Counted from the first letter of the stretch, positions 9,260 to 18,561 are shown. The stretch: 64,000 nt of DNA from Pseudomonas paracarnis (GCF_904063055.1 NZ_CAJFCN010000001.1:1-64000), one strand, 5' to 3'. Numbers and translations: made by a program. Notes: generated from the letters alone by a model not told the origin.

Positions 9260-10888
9260 TTACTTGCCGCTGACGCTAACGCCGTAGAAGGAATTCAAGC
9301 CAAACGGGCTGATCTTGAAGTCCTGCACGGTATTACGCATGGGTTGATACACCGTCGAGTGCGCGATAGGTGTGTAAGGCAATTCGCGTTTAAGCAGCTG
9401 TTGCGCCTGTTTGTACAGTTCGGTGCGCTTGGCGACATCCGTGGTCGATTTGGCCTGGCTGGTCAGGTCGTCATACTGTTTATTAACGAACTTGGAGAAG
9501 TTGTTACCGTTCAACGCCGGGGACGAAAACAGGGTGCCCAGCCAGTTGTCAGGGTCACCATTGTCACCGCTCCAGCCGATGATCATCGCCTGGTTCTCGC
9601 CACCTTTGGAACGCTTGATGTACTCGCCCCACTCGTAGCTGACGATGTTGACCTTCAGGCCGATCTGTTTCCAGTCGCTCTGCAGCATCTCGGCCATCAG
9701 CTTGGCGTTCGGGTTGTACGGACGCTGAACCGGCATGGCCCAAAGAGTGATCTCGGTGCCTTCCTTTATGCCAGCCTCCTTGAGCAGTTCCTTGGCTTTG
9801 GCAGGGTCGTACTTGGCGTCCTTGATCGTAGTGTCGTACGACCATTGGGTGGGTGGCATGGCATTGACGGCCAATTGCCCAGCGCCCTGGTACACGGAGT
9901 CGATGATCTGCTGCTTGTTCACCGACATGTCCAAAGCCTGGCGAACCCGCAGGTCAGCCAGCGGGTTTGGCGTCGTCTGGCCCTTGAGCACAGGCATCAC
10001 GTTGTAGGCGATGTAGCCCAGGTTGAAGCCGGCCTGGTGCGGCATCTTCATGTCCTTGTCCGCTTCCAGCGGCTTGATATCGGCCGGGCGAGGATAGGCT
10101 GTGATCTGGCACTCGTTCTTTTTCAGTTTCTGGATGCGTACTGAAGGGTCCGTGGAGATTGCGAAGATCAGGTTATCGATCTTGACGTCTTCAGGCTTCC
10201 AGTATTCCTTGTTGCCGGTGAAGCGAATGTTGGAGTCTTTCTGGTAGCTCTTGAACACGAACGGGCCAGTGCCGATCGGCTTCTGGTTGATGTCGGCGGC
10301 CTTGCCTTCCTTCAACAGTTGGGCGGCATATTCGGCCGACTGGATCGATGCAAAGCTCATCGCGAGGTTCTGGATAAACGCCGCGTCCACGGTGCCAAGG
10401 GTGAACTTGACGGTGTGGTCATCGACTTTCTCGATGTTCTTGATGTTCTTGTCCATCTCCATGTCCGAGAAGTACGGGAACTCGGTAGGGTAGGCCTTAC
10501 GGAACGGATCGTCTTTATTGATCATTCGGTTGAAGGTGAACAGTACGTCGTCAGCCGAAAATTCACGAGTAGGCTTGAAGTACGGGGTGGTATGGAACTT
10601 GACGCCTTCGCGAAGGTGGAAGGTGTACGTCAGGCCATCCGGGGAAACGTCCCAGCTGGTGGCCAGGCCAGGAACGACGGCGGTGCCGCCACGTTCGAAC
10701 TGGCTCAGGCGGTTGAACATGGTTTCGGCCGAGGCATCGAAGTCTGTTCCGGTGGTGTACTGGCCTGGGTCGAAACCGGCCGGGCTCCCTTCGGAGCAGA
10801 ACACCAGGTTAGTTGCCGCAAGGGCTACGGGGGCAGCGGCCATAAGGCCAGCGCTCACTAATAACGGAAGGACTGCGTGTTTAAGCAT
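9260..10888 (-). CDS. dppA: Periplasmic dipeptide-binding protein, DppA paralogue
   Basis: Peptide-binding periplasmic protein of the SBP_bac_5 family, 542 residues. The start at 10888 (MLKHAVLPLLVSAGL) is preferred over an in-frame ATG 24 bases upstream because ATGAGGCCAAC gives it a ribosome binding site and the signal peptide then begins normally (cleavage near APVALAA-T). Conserved segments are CSEGSPAGFDPGQY, TYTFHLREGVKFH, AMPPTQWSYDTTI and WSGDNGDPDNWL. A lysine-rich run (QKLKKNECQITAYPRPADIKPLEADKD) sits near the peptide-binding lobe. It has its own 258-base upstream gap and a strong downstream hairpin, so it can be expressed separately. Confidence 0.9.
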   Translation of the reverse strand: MLKHAVLPLLVSAGLMAAAPVALAATNLVFCSEGSPAGFDPGQYTTGTDFDASAETMFNRLSQFERGGTAVVPGLATSWDVSPDGLTYTFHLREGVKFHTTPYFKPTREFSADDVLFTFNRMINKDDPFRKAYPTEFPYFSDMEMDKNIKNIEKVDDHTVKFTLGTVDAAFIQNLAMSFASIQSAEYAAQLLKEGKAADINQKPIGTGPFVFKSYQKDSNIRFTGNKEYWKPEDVKIDNLIFAISTDPSVRIQKLKKNECQITAYPRPADIKPLEADKDMKMPHQAGFNLGYIAYNVMPVLKGQTTPNPLADLRVRQALDMSVNKQQIIDSVYQGAGQLAVNAMPPTQWSYDTTIKDAKYDPAKAKELLKEAGIKEGTEITLWAMPVQRPYNPNAKLMAEMLQSDWKQIGLKVNIVSYEWGEYIKRSKGGENQAMIIGWSGDNGDPDNWLGTLFSSPALNGNNFSKFVNKQYDDLTSQAKSTTDVAKRTELYKQAQQLLKRELPYTPIAHSTVYQPMRNTVQDFKISPFGLNSFYGVSVSGK

Positions 10889-11098
10889 GTTGGCCTCATG
10901 ATTTGTTGTCATTTTTGGTGGTGAGGGCGACCTCGTGAGTCGGCCTGCGGATACTTATGCAGGCGCCATACCCAATGCAAGATGCAGAGCGGTTGCAAAG
11001 GGAAAACTGTGGTACGAACGTACAGGAATGTCGCAATTATGAAAGTTTCGACACAAAAGTGCTTATTTGGAGGGTTTTTTCGGTGCAAATGGCGCACC

Positions 11099-11142
11099 AA
11101 AAATGCCCATCCGAGGCGTCTAGCGCACTCGGTTGGGGCATT
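11099..11142 (-). terminator. Intrinsic terminator after the 11.1-kb dppA paralogue
   Basis: On the minus strand AATGCCC pairs with GGGCATT and, inside it, CCGAG pairs with CTCGG, followed by a run of five T. It starts five bases past the stop codon, as expected of a Rho-independent terminator. Confidence 0.7.
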
Positions 11143-11146
11143 GATG

Positions 11147-12748
11147 TTACTTATCTAGACCCACGCCGTAGAAGGGCGTCAGTCCAAACGGACTGATCTT
11201 GAAATCCTGCACTTGCTTGCGCATAGGCTGGAAAACCGTCGAGTTTGCAATGGGCGTTATAGGTACTTGTTCCTTAAGGATTTTCTGGGCCTGTTGATAC
11301 CACTTGATGCGCTGCTCGCGGTCGCTGCTGACCTTGGCTTGTTGCACCAACTTGTCGTAGGCCGGGTTACACCATTTGGCATAGTTGCTGCCCTTGACCG
11401 CGGCACAACTGTAGAGCACGCCTAGCCAGTTATCGGGGTCGCCGTTGTCGCCGGTCCAGCCATAAATCATTGCATCGTGCTCGCCGTTTTTGGCGCGCTT
11501 GATGTACTCGCCCCACTCATAGCTGACGATGTTGGCCTTGATACCGACCTTGGCCCAATCCTGTTGAATCATCTGCGCGGACATCCGTGCATTAGGATTC
11601 GAGGCGCGTTGTACGGTCATCGCCCACAGGTTAATGGTGGTACCTGGTGCAACCCCTGCTTCTTTTAGTAGCAACCGGGCCTTGGTCGGGTCGTAGGGCG
11701 CATCGTGTATCGTGGGGTCATAAGACCACTGCGCGGGAGGCAGTGCGTTCTGCGCCAATTGTCCGGCGCCCTGGTAAACGGCCTTGATGATGGCGGGCTT
11801 GTCGATGGCCATGTCCAGGGCCTGACGAACCTTGAGTTGATCCAGCGGCGGGTGAGTCACGTTATAGGCCAGGAAGCCCAGGTTGAAGCCTGCTTGTTGC
11901 AATACGCGCAGGTTGGGGTCTTGCTTCATCATTTCGATATCGGCAGGGCGCGGGTAACCGCTGACCTGGCATTCGCCTGCCTTGAGTTTCTGCAGGCGCG
12001 CGGCGGCGTCCGGGGTGATGGCGAATATCAGGTTGTCGAGCTTCACATCCTCGGGTTTCCAATACTGTTTATTGGCCACATAACGGATCTGCGAGTCCTT
12101 CTGATAACGCTTGAACACAAACGGCCCGGTACCGACCGGTTGCTGGTTGATCTGCTCGGCCTTGCCTTGTTTCAACAACTGGGCGGCGTATTCGGCCGAT
12201 TGAACAGAGGCAAAGCTCATGGCCAGGTTTTGCACGAACGAAGCATCGACAGTGTTCAAGTTGAACCGCACAGTGTGCTCGTCGAGTTTTTCGACGCTTT
12301 TGATCGTGGTGTTCAAACCCATGTCGGTGAAGTAGGGCGATTCGGACGGGTAGGCCTTGCGAAACGGGCTGTCGGCATCGAGCAAGCGATTGAAGGTGAA
12401 CAGCACGTCATCGGCGTTGAAATTGCGGGTCGGGATGAAGTAGTCGGTGGTGTGGAACTTGACCCCGTCACGCAGGTGGAAGGTGTACGTCAGGCCGTCC
12501 TTCGATACATCCCAGCTTGTCGCCAGACCAGGTTCTACCTCGGTGCCGCCACGCTTGAACTGGGTCAGGCGGTTGAACACGGTTTCGGCGGAGGCATCAA
12601 AATCGGTGCCGCTGGTGTATTGGCTGGGGTCGAAGCCGGCGGGACTGGCTTCGGAGCAATAGACCAGGGTGGTGGTGGCCTGGGCCATGGGCATACAGGC
12701 CAGCAGGCTTGCGGCGATCAATAGTGGTTTGAAGGCGATTCTTTCCAT
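11147..12748 (-). CDS. dppA: Periplasmic dipeptide-binding protein, first DppA paralogue of the array
   Basis: Peptide-binding periplasmic protein of the SBP_bac_5 family, 533 residues. The start at 12748 (MERIAFKPLLIAASLLACMPMAQA) gives a clean signal peptide and has AGGGG upstream; the longer frame adds a non-signal segment. Conserved features are LVYCSEASPAGFDPSQY, TYTFHLRDGVKFH, ALPPAQWSYDPTI and WTGDNGDPDNWL. Differences in the WSYD region and at other positions suggest a somewhat different peptide preference, which is inference. It is the promoter-proximal binding protein, by position matching P. aeruginosa dppA1, and is bounded by terminators on both sides. Confidence 0.9.
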   Translation of the reverse strand: MERIAFKPLLIAASLLACMPMAQATTTLVYCSEASPAGFDPSQYTSGTDFDASAETVFNRLTQFKRGGTEVEPGLATSWDVSKDGLTYTFHLRDGVKFHTTDYFIPTRNFNADDVLFTFNRLLDADSPFRKAYPSESPYFTDMGLNTTIKSVEKLDEHTVRFNLNTVDASFVQNLAMSFASVQSAEYAAQLLKQGKAEQINQQPVGTGPFVFKRYQKDSQIRYVANKQYWKPEDVKLDNLIFAITPDAAARLQKLKAGECQVSGYPRPADIEMMKQDPNLRVLQQAGFNLGFLAYNVTHPPLDQLKVRQALDMAIDKPAIIKAVYQGAGQLAQNALPPAQWSYDPTIHDAPYDPTKARLLLKEAGVAPGTTINLWAMTVQRASNPNARMSAQMIQQDWAKVGIKANIVSYEWGEYIKRAKNGEHDAMIYGWTGDNGDPDNWLGVLYSCAAVKGSNYAKWCNPAYDKLVQQAKVSSDREQRIKWYQQAQKILKEQVPITPIANSTVFQPMRKQVQDFKISPFGLTPFYGVGLDK

Positions 12749-12784
12749 GGAGACCCCTGAAATGGCAAGCATATTAGGCTGCCC

Positions 12785-12820
12785 AAACAAAAACGGCGGT
12801 TACCGAGGTTACCGCCGTTC
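12785..12820 (-). terminator. Intrinsic terminator after the toxin-like gene
   Basis: AACGGCGGT (12792-12800) and ACCGCCGTT (12811-12819) form a 9-bp stem with a 10-base loop. On the minus strand it is followed by TTTTTGTTTG. It separates the large toxin-like gene from the dpp array. Confidence 0.8.
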
Positions 12821-12851
12821 AGGTGTTTCAGGTAAGGGGCCATTAGCCGGT

Positions 12852-15800
12852 TTATGCATTTACTATGTAGGTGACCTCGACCTTGGTAGGAGCATCTTTA
12901 TCGATCGCATAGGCACCGTCCAACTCGTTACTCTCCCGTATCGTGAAGGTCCTGTTGATTGTTAACTTTACACCCGGAGCATTTTGGATATTTTTATCGG
13001 CGTTAGAGAAGTGTCCTTCAGAAGTCATATGGACCTTGGCCAGGTTGTTCGAGGGATCGTATTCAATCTGAAACTGGGTATTGTCAGCCTTAAAAAAATA
13101 GCCCTTCTGCAGAGTCACCTCTTCTTTGTTCAGGTCAAGTTCGTGTAGGTCAACGATAGCGGGCCCGGCAGAGCCTTGATGAGCCACTTCGGAGATGCGA
13201 GCCCGCAGATCGGCATTGGGAATTGCCGCTTCGAACTGCGCAATCCTTGCTTGCTTGGCACCCGCCGTCGTGTCTGCTGTTGCGTTCAGCTCAGTAGTCA
13301 CTGACAAGGCGTTTTCGGTAGTGGTGACAGTGTAAGGATTACGATCGATATCCTTGACGAAGGCGGGCGAATACTCGCTGGCACCGTATTCCGTGGTGTG
13401 TGCTATCTCTTCCGGCAACAAGGTAAAATTCGGTTCTTCAAGGGTCCACGAGGTGATGAGCTTTTTTTTAATTATTCCTTCTTCCTCGATGTGACTGAAA
13501 GAGAACTCGTAGTTGGTTCCCGCTTTGTTCTTCAAGATTTCATCGAACTGTTCGGCACCGGCTATTTTTTTTCCATCGATATCGACAAATTCATCGGCAA
13601 AAGTGGGTGGGGACTTCAGGTCATCACTCGGCGTTGGCGAAACTGGACGACGTAGCCATGCAAACAACCCAGCACCGTCGCCGGGCGCGCGAGCCCATTC
13701 GCCATCGCGCCCGGGTGTTATTACCGTCAGCCCTGCGCGAGTATCCGGGTCAATAATTTTGGCAAATGAGTCGCCGGTCCTGTAGCGCCCGGATATTTCA
13801 AAGACCTTGCTCGTCCCTGTTTCATCAGTAAGGCGTACGAATTGGCGGAACGCCCCGGTGTCGTCAGTCATTCGATAAACCCCCAGTGCATCTCGGGTGG
13901 CATTTTTTATCAATGCCTCACCCTCAGGGACCGCATATTTGGCCAGCGGGATGAGTGACCGGGAGTCAGGCAGGGGCTGTGGAGCAGGTTTGCCAGCGCG
14001 CGTACCCCCGGACGGTCCCGGTTGTGGTTCCGCGACTTCATTGGCGGGGGTTGGGGTAATCGGTTCACCCAGTGGTAATTCTTTTTCGGGAGGCAATGCA
14101 AAAGGGTCTTCGGGGACTGAGCTGGCTCCGATCGAGAAGAGTGTGTTCAGTAAGCCATCGAACGCCTTGGAGGCACCCTCGTCACGCTCTTGCACTGTGT
14201 CGCCAGACGAGGTTTTTTCTGCGCCCAGCGCCAATTCGGTCAATCCTGTCACGACGGCTACCGCGGCCACGGGTGCGGCAATCGGCGCAAGTTTGGCCAA
14301 TAAGCCAGCCGCCACGGTAATGTCGTTGAGCCAGGTGTCTCGAGTCTCTTCGCTGTTTGACTTGATGACCACGTCAGCATCGCTTTTCATGCGCTCCTGG
14401 GTGGTGGTCGCCAGGGTAGTAAATAAGTCGCCGGTAATTTTCGAGTGGCTTGCATCGATTGCCGGTCCCTTCAGTTCGCCGCTGGCCATTTTCTTCAGGT
14501 GTGTATCCAAGCCATCTTTCGTTTCGCCTACGTGGGTGAACCACAGGAGGGGCATAAGTACTTTCGCCGCTCTGGCGGCAAAACCGGCGGTTTGGTCCTG
14601 GCGATAAATCATCGGGAAGTGACTCGCCAAGGCCTCACTTTTTTTCGGATCTTTTGCCTGATCAATCAGCCATTGTTCCAGCTTTTGCGCAGAGTCGAAC
14701 CTGAGAAACGCCGGCTCGGCGCCTGGGATGTAAAGCACTTGCCGGCCACCGTCGCCCGCGCTGAATCGCACAATGTCGCTGGAGGTAAAACCGTGGATGC
14801 TCAAGGCATTCGCCTGTACAGGGGCTTTTATCGGTGTTTTGGCTTTGAGTTGGTCGACGCTGATCGGTGCATTTTCATCCAGGGGCAGGTCGGGTACTGC
14901 TGCCATCACCATCTTGTAGTCGTCACGAGTGAATTGGTGTTCGGGTGCTTGCAGCGCACGTTCAACTGCAGGCCATGCTTGAGCTGTCTTGAATTGTTTG
15001 CGGGCCTGGAAGGTGAACTCGCCTTTGATCGCCGTCTGGTAGCTATCGGAATGAGAGTTCCAGAAGTTGTCGATCTTCTGGGTCATTTGGCTCTGGAAGT
15101 CAGTCTTCCAGCTTTCATGCATCACTTGCGACGGTTTGAGGTCGATCTGGTTGTGCTTGCCGTAGCCGCCTTTTTCGCTTTGCCCAGCAGGTTGGGTATA
15201 CAGCCCCGCTTCCAGGTCCAGGTTGCCGGGCACCCAATCGTGCTCGGAGAAGTTTTTCAGCAGGGCGTCGGGCAGGCGCAGCGAAGACCAGGGCTCTTGG
15301 AATGTGTGTTCCCAGCCGGTCGCCGTGTCTGCACTTTCGCCACCTTTGAAACGGTTCAGGTACACGGTGTCGGAGTCGATAGGTTTGCCCGTGAGTTTGA
15401 GCAGCAGGTCATCCGCCCACTTTTTGGCCTCTGCCCGCGTATTGGGCAGGTTGTTGGCGACGTCAACCGCCAAACGCTTGTAAGCCAACGCCTGTGGTGC
15501 GGTGCTGTAGTAATTGGCGGCATTGTGTTTTTGCACTTGCAGCGCTTGTGAAGAGCGGCTGCTGGCAGGGCGCAGGCGGTCATTGGCGGGGATAGGGTCG
15601 AAGCTGTCTTTATGTTCCAGATACCTTATTTGTGTTCGAGCCTGGGACAGCGTTTGGGGAAGGGACACGCCTTCAAAGTTGGCCACCACTTTTGCACTGA
15701 CCTGTATGGAGTCCTTACCCAGCCTCACACGCAAATCACCGTTATTGCCAGGGGCGATAACTTTTGCGGTCTCCAGCAAGGGGCCTGAAATTTGTCCCCA

Positions 15801-16199
15801 GCCTGATGTATCCGAGAGATGGAAGGTTTTCGTTTTGCCCTCGATCTCGGCGGACAAGGTACCTGTAGACGGGTTGATTGAAAGCAAGGTGTCCGGGGCG
15901 AAGTGTTGTTCGCGCAGCCAGCCCTGTACCACGGCGTTTTCCACATGCATGCGATACAGCCCGAGCCATTGGCCCAGAGTGCTTTGGGGCGGCACGGTTA
16001 TCAGCCCGGCATTGCCGTGCAACACCTTGCGTTGTACGGCCTCGAGGTAGGCCTTGAGCAGTGCTGTTTCATCGGGTTGGACAGCCTTTGGCGTGGGCGG
16101 TGACGATGCCGGCGTCGCCTGAGCTTGAGTGTTGGATGTCGCAGTAGCGACGACGGGTGGCAGCGATAACGAGGGGGTTGGATCGAGTGATAGGGACAT
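12852..16199 (-). CDS. Large dermonecrotic-toxin-like protein (DUF6543-type)
   Basis: A 1115-residue protein whose central part resembles the DUF6543 / dermonecrotic-toxin-like proteins common in Pseudomonas. Signs of this are the segment GRQVLYIPGAEPAFLRFDS (about residues 483-502) and the long charged helical N-terminal half. There is no Sec signal peptide. The N-terminus is rich in Ser, Pro, Thr and Ala (residues 1-50). A long hydrophobic Ala/Val/Leu segment (about 622-660) could be a membrane-insertion helix pair. A Pro-rich linker (about 700-740) leads to a C-terminal region (about 830-1115) that I do not recognise. The start at 16199 has GAGAGCC upstream. Function, export route and target are unknown; a role against insects, plants, microbes or amoebae is family-level inference. 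It stands alone with its own terminator and no obvious immunity gene. Confidence 0.75.
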   Translation of the reverse strand: MSLSLDPTPSLSLPPVVATATSNTQAQATPASSPPTPKAVQPDETALLKAYLEAVQRKVLHGNAGLITVPPQSTLGQWLGLYRMHVENAVVQGWLREQHFAPDTLLSINPSTGTLSAEIEGKTKTFHLSDTSGWGQISGPLLETAKVIAPGNNGDLRVRLGKDSIQVSAKVVANFEGVSLPQTLSQARTQIRYLEHKDSFDPIPANDRLRPASSRSSQALQVQKHNAANYYSTAPQALAYKRLAVDVANNLPNTRAEAKKWADDLLLKLTGKPIDSDTVYLNRFKGGESADTATGWEHTFQEPWSSLRLPDALLKNFSEHDWVPGNLDLEAGLYTQPAGQSEKGGYGKHNQIDLKPSQVMHESWKTDFQSQMTQKIDNFWNSHSDSYQTAIKGEFTFQARKQFKTAQAWPAVERALQAPEHQFTRDDYKMVMAAVPDLPLDENAPISVDQLKAKTPIKAPVQANALSIHGFTSSDIVRFSAGDGGRQVLYIPGAEPAFLRFDSAQKLEQWLIDQAKDPKKSEALASHFPMIYRQDQTAGFAARAAKVLMPLLWFTHVGETKDGLDTHLKKMASGELKGPAIDASHSKITGDLFTTLATTTQERMKSDADVVIKSNSEETRDTWLNDITVAAGLLAKLAPIAAPVAAVAVVTGLTELALGAEKTSSGDTVQERDEGASKAFDGLLNTLFSIGASSVPEDPFALPPEKELPLGEPITPTPANEVAEPQPGPSGGTRAGKPAPQPLPDSRSLIPLAKYAVPEGEALIKNATRDALGVYRMTDDTGAFRQFVRLTDETGTSKVFEISGRYRTGDSFAKIIDPDTRAGLTVITPGRDGEWARAPGDGAGLFAWLRRPVSPTPSDDLKSPPTFADEFVDIDGKKIAGAEQFDEILKNKAGTNYEFSFSHIEEEGIIKKKLITSWTLEEPNFTLLPEEIAHTTEYGASEYSPAFVKDIDRNPYTVTTTENALSVTTELNATADTTAGAKQARIAQFEAAIPNADLRARISEVAHQGSAGPAIVDLHELDLNKEEVTLQKGYFFKADNTQFQIEYDPSNNLAKVHMTSEGHFSNADKNIQNAPGVKLTINRTFTIRESNELDGAYAIDKDAPTKVEVTYIVNA

Positions 16200-16331
16200 G
16201 AATTCGGCTCTCATTGTATGAATAAATGCCAGCACAGCCCTCCCTGGTAGCTATGGCAGTAATGAGTCGTGAAAACCGGACACTTGATTCCTACGAGATG
16301 TGCTGCCGTATATGACGGCGCGCGTGCGCGC

Positions 16332-16360
16332 AAAAAAAGCGCAATCCCGTGGGGCTGCGC
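16332..16360 (-). terminator. Intrinsic terminator after the SIMPL gene
   Basis: On the minus strand GCGCA pairs with TGCGC, with an inner CCC/GGG pairing, followed by a run of seven T. It starts 20 bases past the stop codon. Confidence 0.7.
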
Positions 16361-16379
16361 CTTTGTTCTGTCTAAAAAG

Positions 16380-17093
16380 TTACTGTAAAACTTCGATCAC
16401 ACCATCGGCACTCATGCTGACCTGGCTGGTACCTGCTTCCACTTCCGGCGTCGGTGCTGAATCGGCCATCGCGGCTTTCATCATCATGCCGCCATTGCGG
16501 GCGTAGGGCATCGGGTAGCCATTGGTGTTGAAGTTCAGGTTGACGATCTTATAGCCCTTGCCACCGAGTGCATCGGTCGCCAATTGTGCGCGCGCCTTGA
16601 ATGCAGCCACGGCGTCTTTGAGCAGCGCATCTTCGCTGGCCTTGCGCGTGGCATCGGCGATGGCGAAGTCCATGCTGTCCATTTTCAACGTGTTCAACAG
16701 CTCGCCGGTGAGCTTGGACAGCGCCGGGAAGTCCGCGCTTTCCAGGCGCAGCTCGGCGCGTTCACGCCAGCCGGTGATCTTCTGGTTCTTGCTGTCGTAG
16801 ATCGGGTAGCTGTTGCGGCTGCCCTGGCGCAAGGTCACGCCTTTGACTTCGCGGGCCTGGCCCAGGGCCTGGTTCAGGGTGGTGGTGATTTCGGCCGCGA
16901 GCTTGGCCGGGTCGGCGTTTTGCAATTCGGTGTAAAGGGTGACGATCATCTTGTCGCGGGCCACTTCCTGGCTGGCTTCGGCGCGCAGGGAGATCTGGTT
17001 GTAATGCAATGCATCGGCGGCCATGGCCGGCAGGCTGGCCAGGGCGCTGGCGCTGAGGGTAATGATGGCTGCACTGCGAATGAAACGAGACAT
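16380..17093 (-). CDS. SIMPL-domain (DUF541) periplasmic protein
   Basis: A 237-residue exported protein with a signal peptide (about residues 1-25, SLPAMAADA) and one SIMPL/DUF541 domain (about 28-235). The domain is recognised from HYNQISLRAEASQEVARDKMIVTLYTE near its start, the central GWRERAELRLESADF segment and the GYKIVNLNFNTNG segment near the end. Family members are periplasmic or surface proteins of uncertain biochemical role, some linked to oxidative stress. It is monocistronic, divergent from roxS across about 200 bases, with its own terminator. Confidence 0.85.
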   Translation of the reverse strand: MSRFIRSAAIITLSASALASLPAMAADALHYNQISLRAEASQEVARDKMIVTLYTELQNADPAKLAAEITTTLNQALGQAREVKGVTLRQGSRNSYPIYDSKNQKITGWRERAELRLESADFPALSKLTGELLNTLKMDSMDFAIADATRKASEDALLKDAVAAFKARAQLATDALGGKGYKIVNLNFNTNGYPMPYARNGGMMMKAAMADSAPTPEVEAGTSQVSMSADGVIEVLQ

Positions 17094-17298
17094 GGAAGCT
17101 CCTTGAGATAGTCGTGCTCGGTATGACTGTAGACGTTGGCACTGGGTTCTTCGGGTTTACACATTACCTACAAGTTATGCCGGCGCCGACGAACGGTCAT
17201 TTACCCGGCCTGCGTCAAAGAGCCACACACGCCGTGCCAGCAGGTCTGCTTCGTTTATACTCGTGCCGATCCGCCTGCAGCGCTCAACGGGAGAGCTC

Positions 17299-18561
17299 AT
17301 GCTCGCCGCCGTAAAACTGACTTCCGCCACTCGCCAGAACCTTTGGCGCCTGACGTTCATTCGCACCCTGGTATTGGCCGCACAGGCTGGTTCCGTCGGG
17401 CTTGCCTATTGGTTCGACCTGCTGCCGCTGCCCTGGCTGCAACTGGCCGTGACCCTGGGTTTTTCCACCGTATTGTGTGTGTTCACCGCCATTCGATTGC
17501 GTACCACTTGGCCGGTGACCGAGTTGGAATATGCTCTGCAACTGGCCTGTGACCTGTTTATCCACAGCGTGTTGCTGTACTTCTCCGGTGGGTCCACCAA
17601 CCCCTTCGTCTCCTACTACCTGGTGCCTTTGACCATCGCTGCCGTCACCCTGCCGTGGCGCTATTCGGTGGTGCTGTCGGGGATTGCGCTGACGCTGTAC
17701 ACCCTGCTGTTGGCGCAGTTCTACCCCTTGCAGACGTTCCCCATCGCCCGGGAAAACCTGCAGATCTACGGAATGTGGTTGAGCTTCGCCCTGTCTGCGG
17801 CAGTCATCACCTTCTTTGCCGCGCGCATGGCCGAAGAACTGCGCCGCCAGGAAGAACTGCGCGCCATTCGCCGTGAAGAAGGCCTGCGTGACCAGCAGTT
17901 GCTGGCTGTCGCCACCCAGGCCGCAGGCGCTGCCCATGAGTTGGGCACGCCGCTGGCGACCATGAGCGTGCTGCTCAAGGAAATGACCCAGGACCATCAC
18001 GACCCGGCCCTGCAGGACGATTTGAGCGTGCTGCAGGAACAGGTCAAGCAGTGCAAGCTGACGTTGCAGCAACTGGTGCGCGCCGCTGAAGCCAATCGCC
18101 GTCTGGCGGTCGAAATGCAGGACGTCACCCAGTGGCTCGATGAGGCGCTCAACCGCTGGCACCTGATGCGTCCCGAAGCCAGTTACCGTTTCAACCTGCT
18201 GGGCCAAGGCAGCGTGCCGCGCATGGCGCCACCGCCGGACCTGACCCAGGCGCTGCTCAACTTGCTGAACAATGCAGCCGACGCTTGCCCTGAAGGCCTC
18301 GGCGTGCAGTTGGACTGGGACGCGGAAAACGTCACCATCAGCATTCGTGACCACGGCGCGGGCGTGCCGTTGGCCATTGCCGAGCAGATCGGCAAACCCT
18401 TCTTTACCACCAAGGGCAAAGGCTTCGGCCTGGGCCTGTTTTTGAGCAAGGCCAGCGTGACCCGCGCGGGCGGCTCAGTGAAGCTCTATAGTCATGAGGA
18501 AGGTGGCACGCTCACCGAGCTGCGCCTGCCCCGTGTCGCACGAGGAGATATCGATGAGTGA
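17299..18561 (+). CDS. roxS: Redox-sensing histidine kinase RoxS (RegB/PrrB family)
   Basis: Membrane sensor kinase that responds to respiratory redox state and phosphorylates RoxR. The 420-residue protein starts at the ATG at 17299 preceded by GGGAGAGCTC. About six membrane helices fill residues 20-175. They include the RegB-type ubiquinone-site heptapeptide GGSTNPF (near residue 95). The H-box is AAGAAHELGTPLATM (near 215), and Gly-rich ATP-binding boxes (DHGAGVPL, GKGFGLGLFLSKA) lie near the end. A cysteine in EQVKQCKLTL sits where RegB proteins carry their redox-active cysteine. It overlaps roxR by 8 bases. Confidence 0.94.
   Translation: MLAAVKLTSATRQNLWRLTFIRTLVLAAQAGSVGLAYWFDLLPLPWLQLAVTLGFSTVLCVFTAIRLRTTWPVTELEYALQLACDLFIHSVLLYFSGGSTNPFVSYYLVPLTIAAVTLPWRYSVVLSGIALTLYTLLLAQFYPLQTFPIARENLQIYGMWLSFALSAAVITFFAARMAEELRRQEELRAIRREEGLRDQQLLAVATQAAGAAHELGTPLATMSVLLKEMTQDHHDPALQDDLSVLQEQVKQCKLTLQQLVRAAEANRRLAVEMQDVTQWLDEALNRWHLMRPEASYRFNLLGQGSVPRMAPPPDLTQALLNLLNNAADACPEGLGVQLDWDAENVTISIRDHGAGVPLAIAEQIGKPFFTTKGKGFGLGLFLSKASVTRAGGSVKLYSHEEGGTLTELRLPRVARGDIDE

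Noticed and set aside
12852..16235. Possible frameshift or gene fusion in the large toxin-like gene
   Set aside because: The frame is continuous from ATG to stop, with no internal stop and no second ribosome binding site at a domain border.
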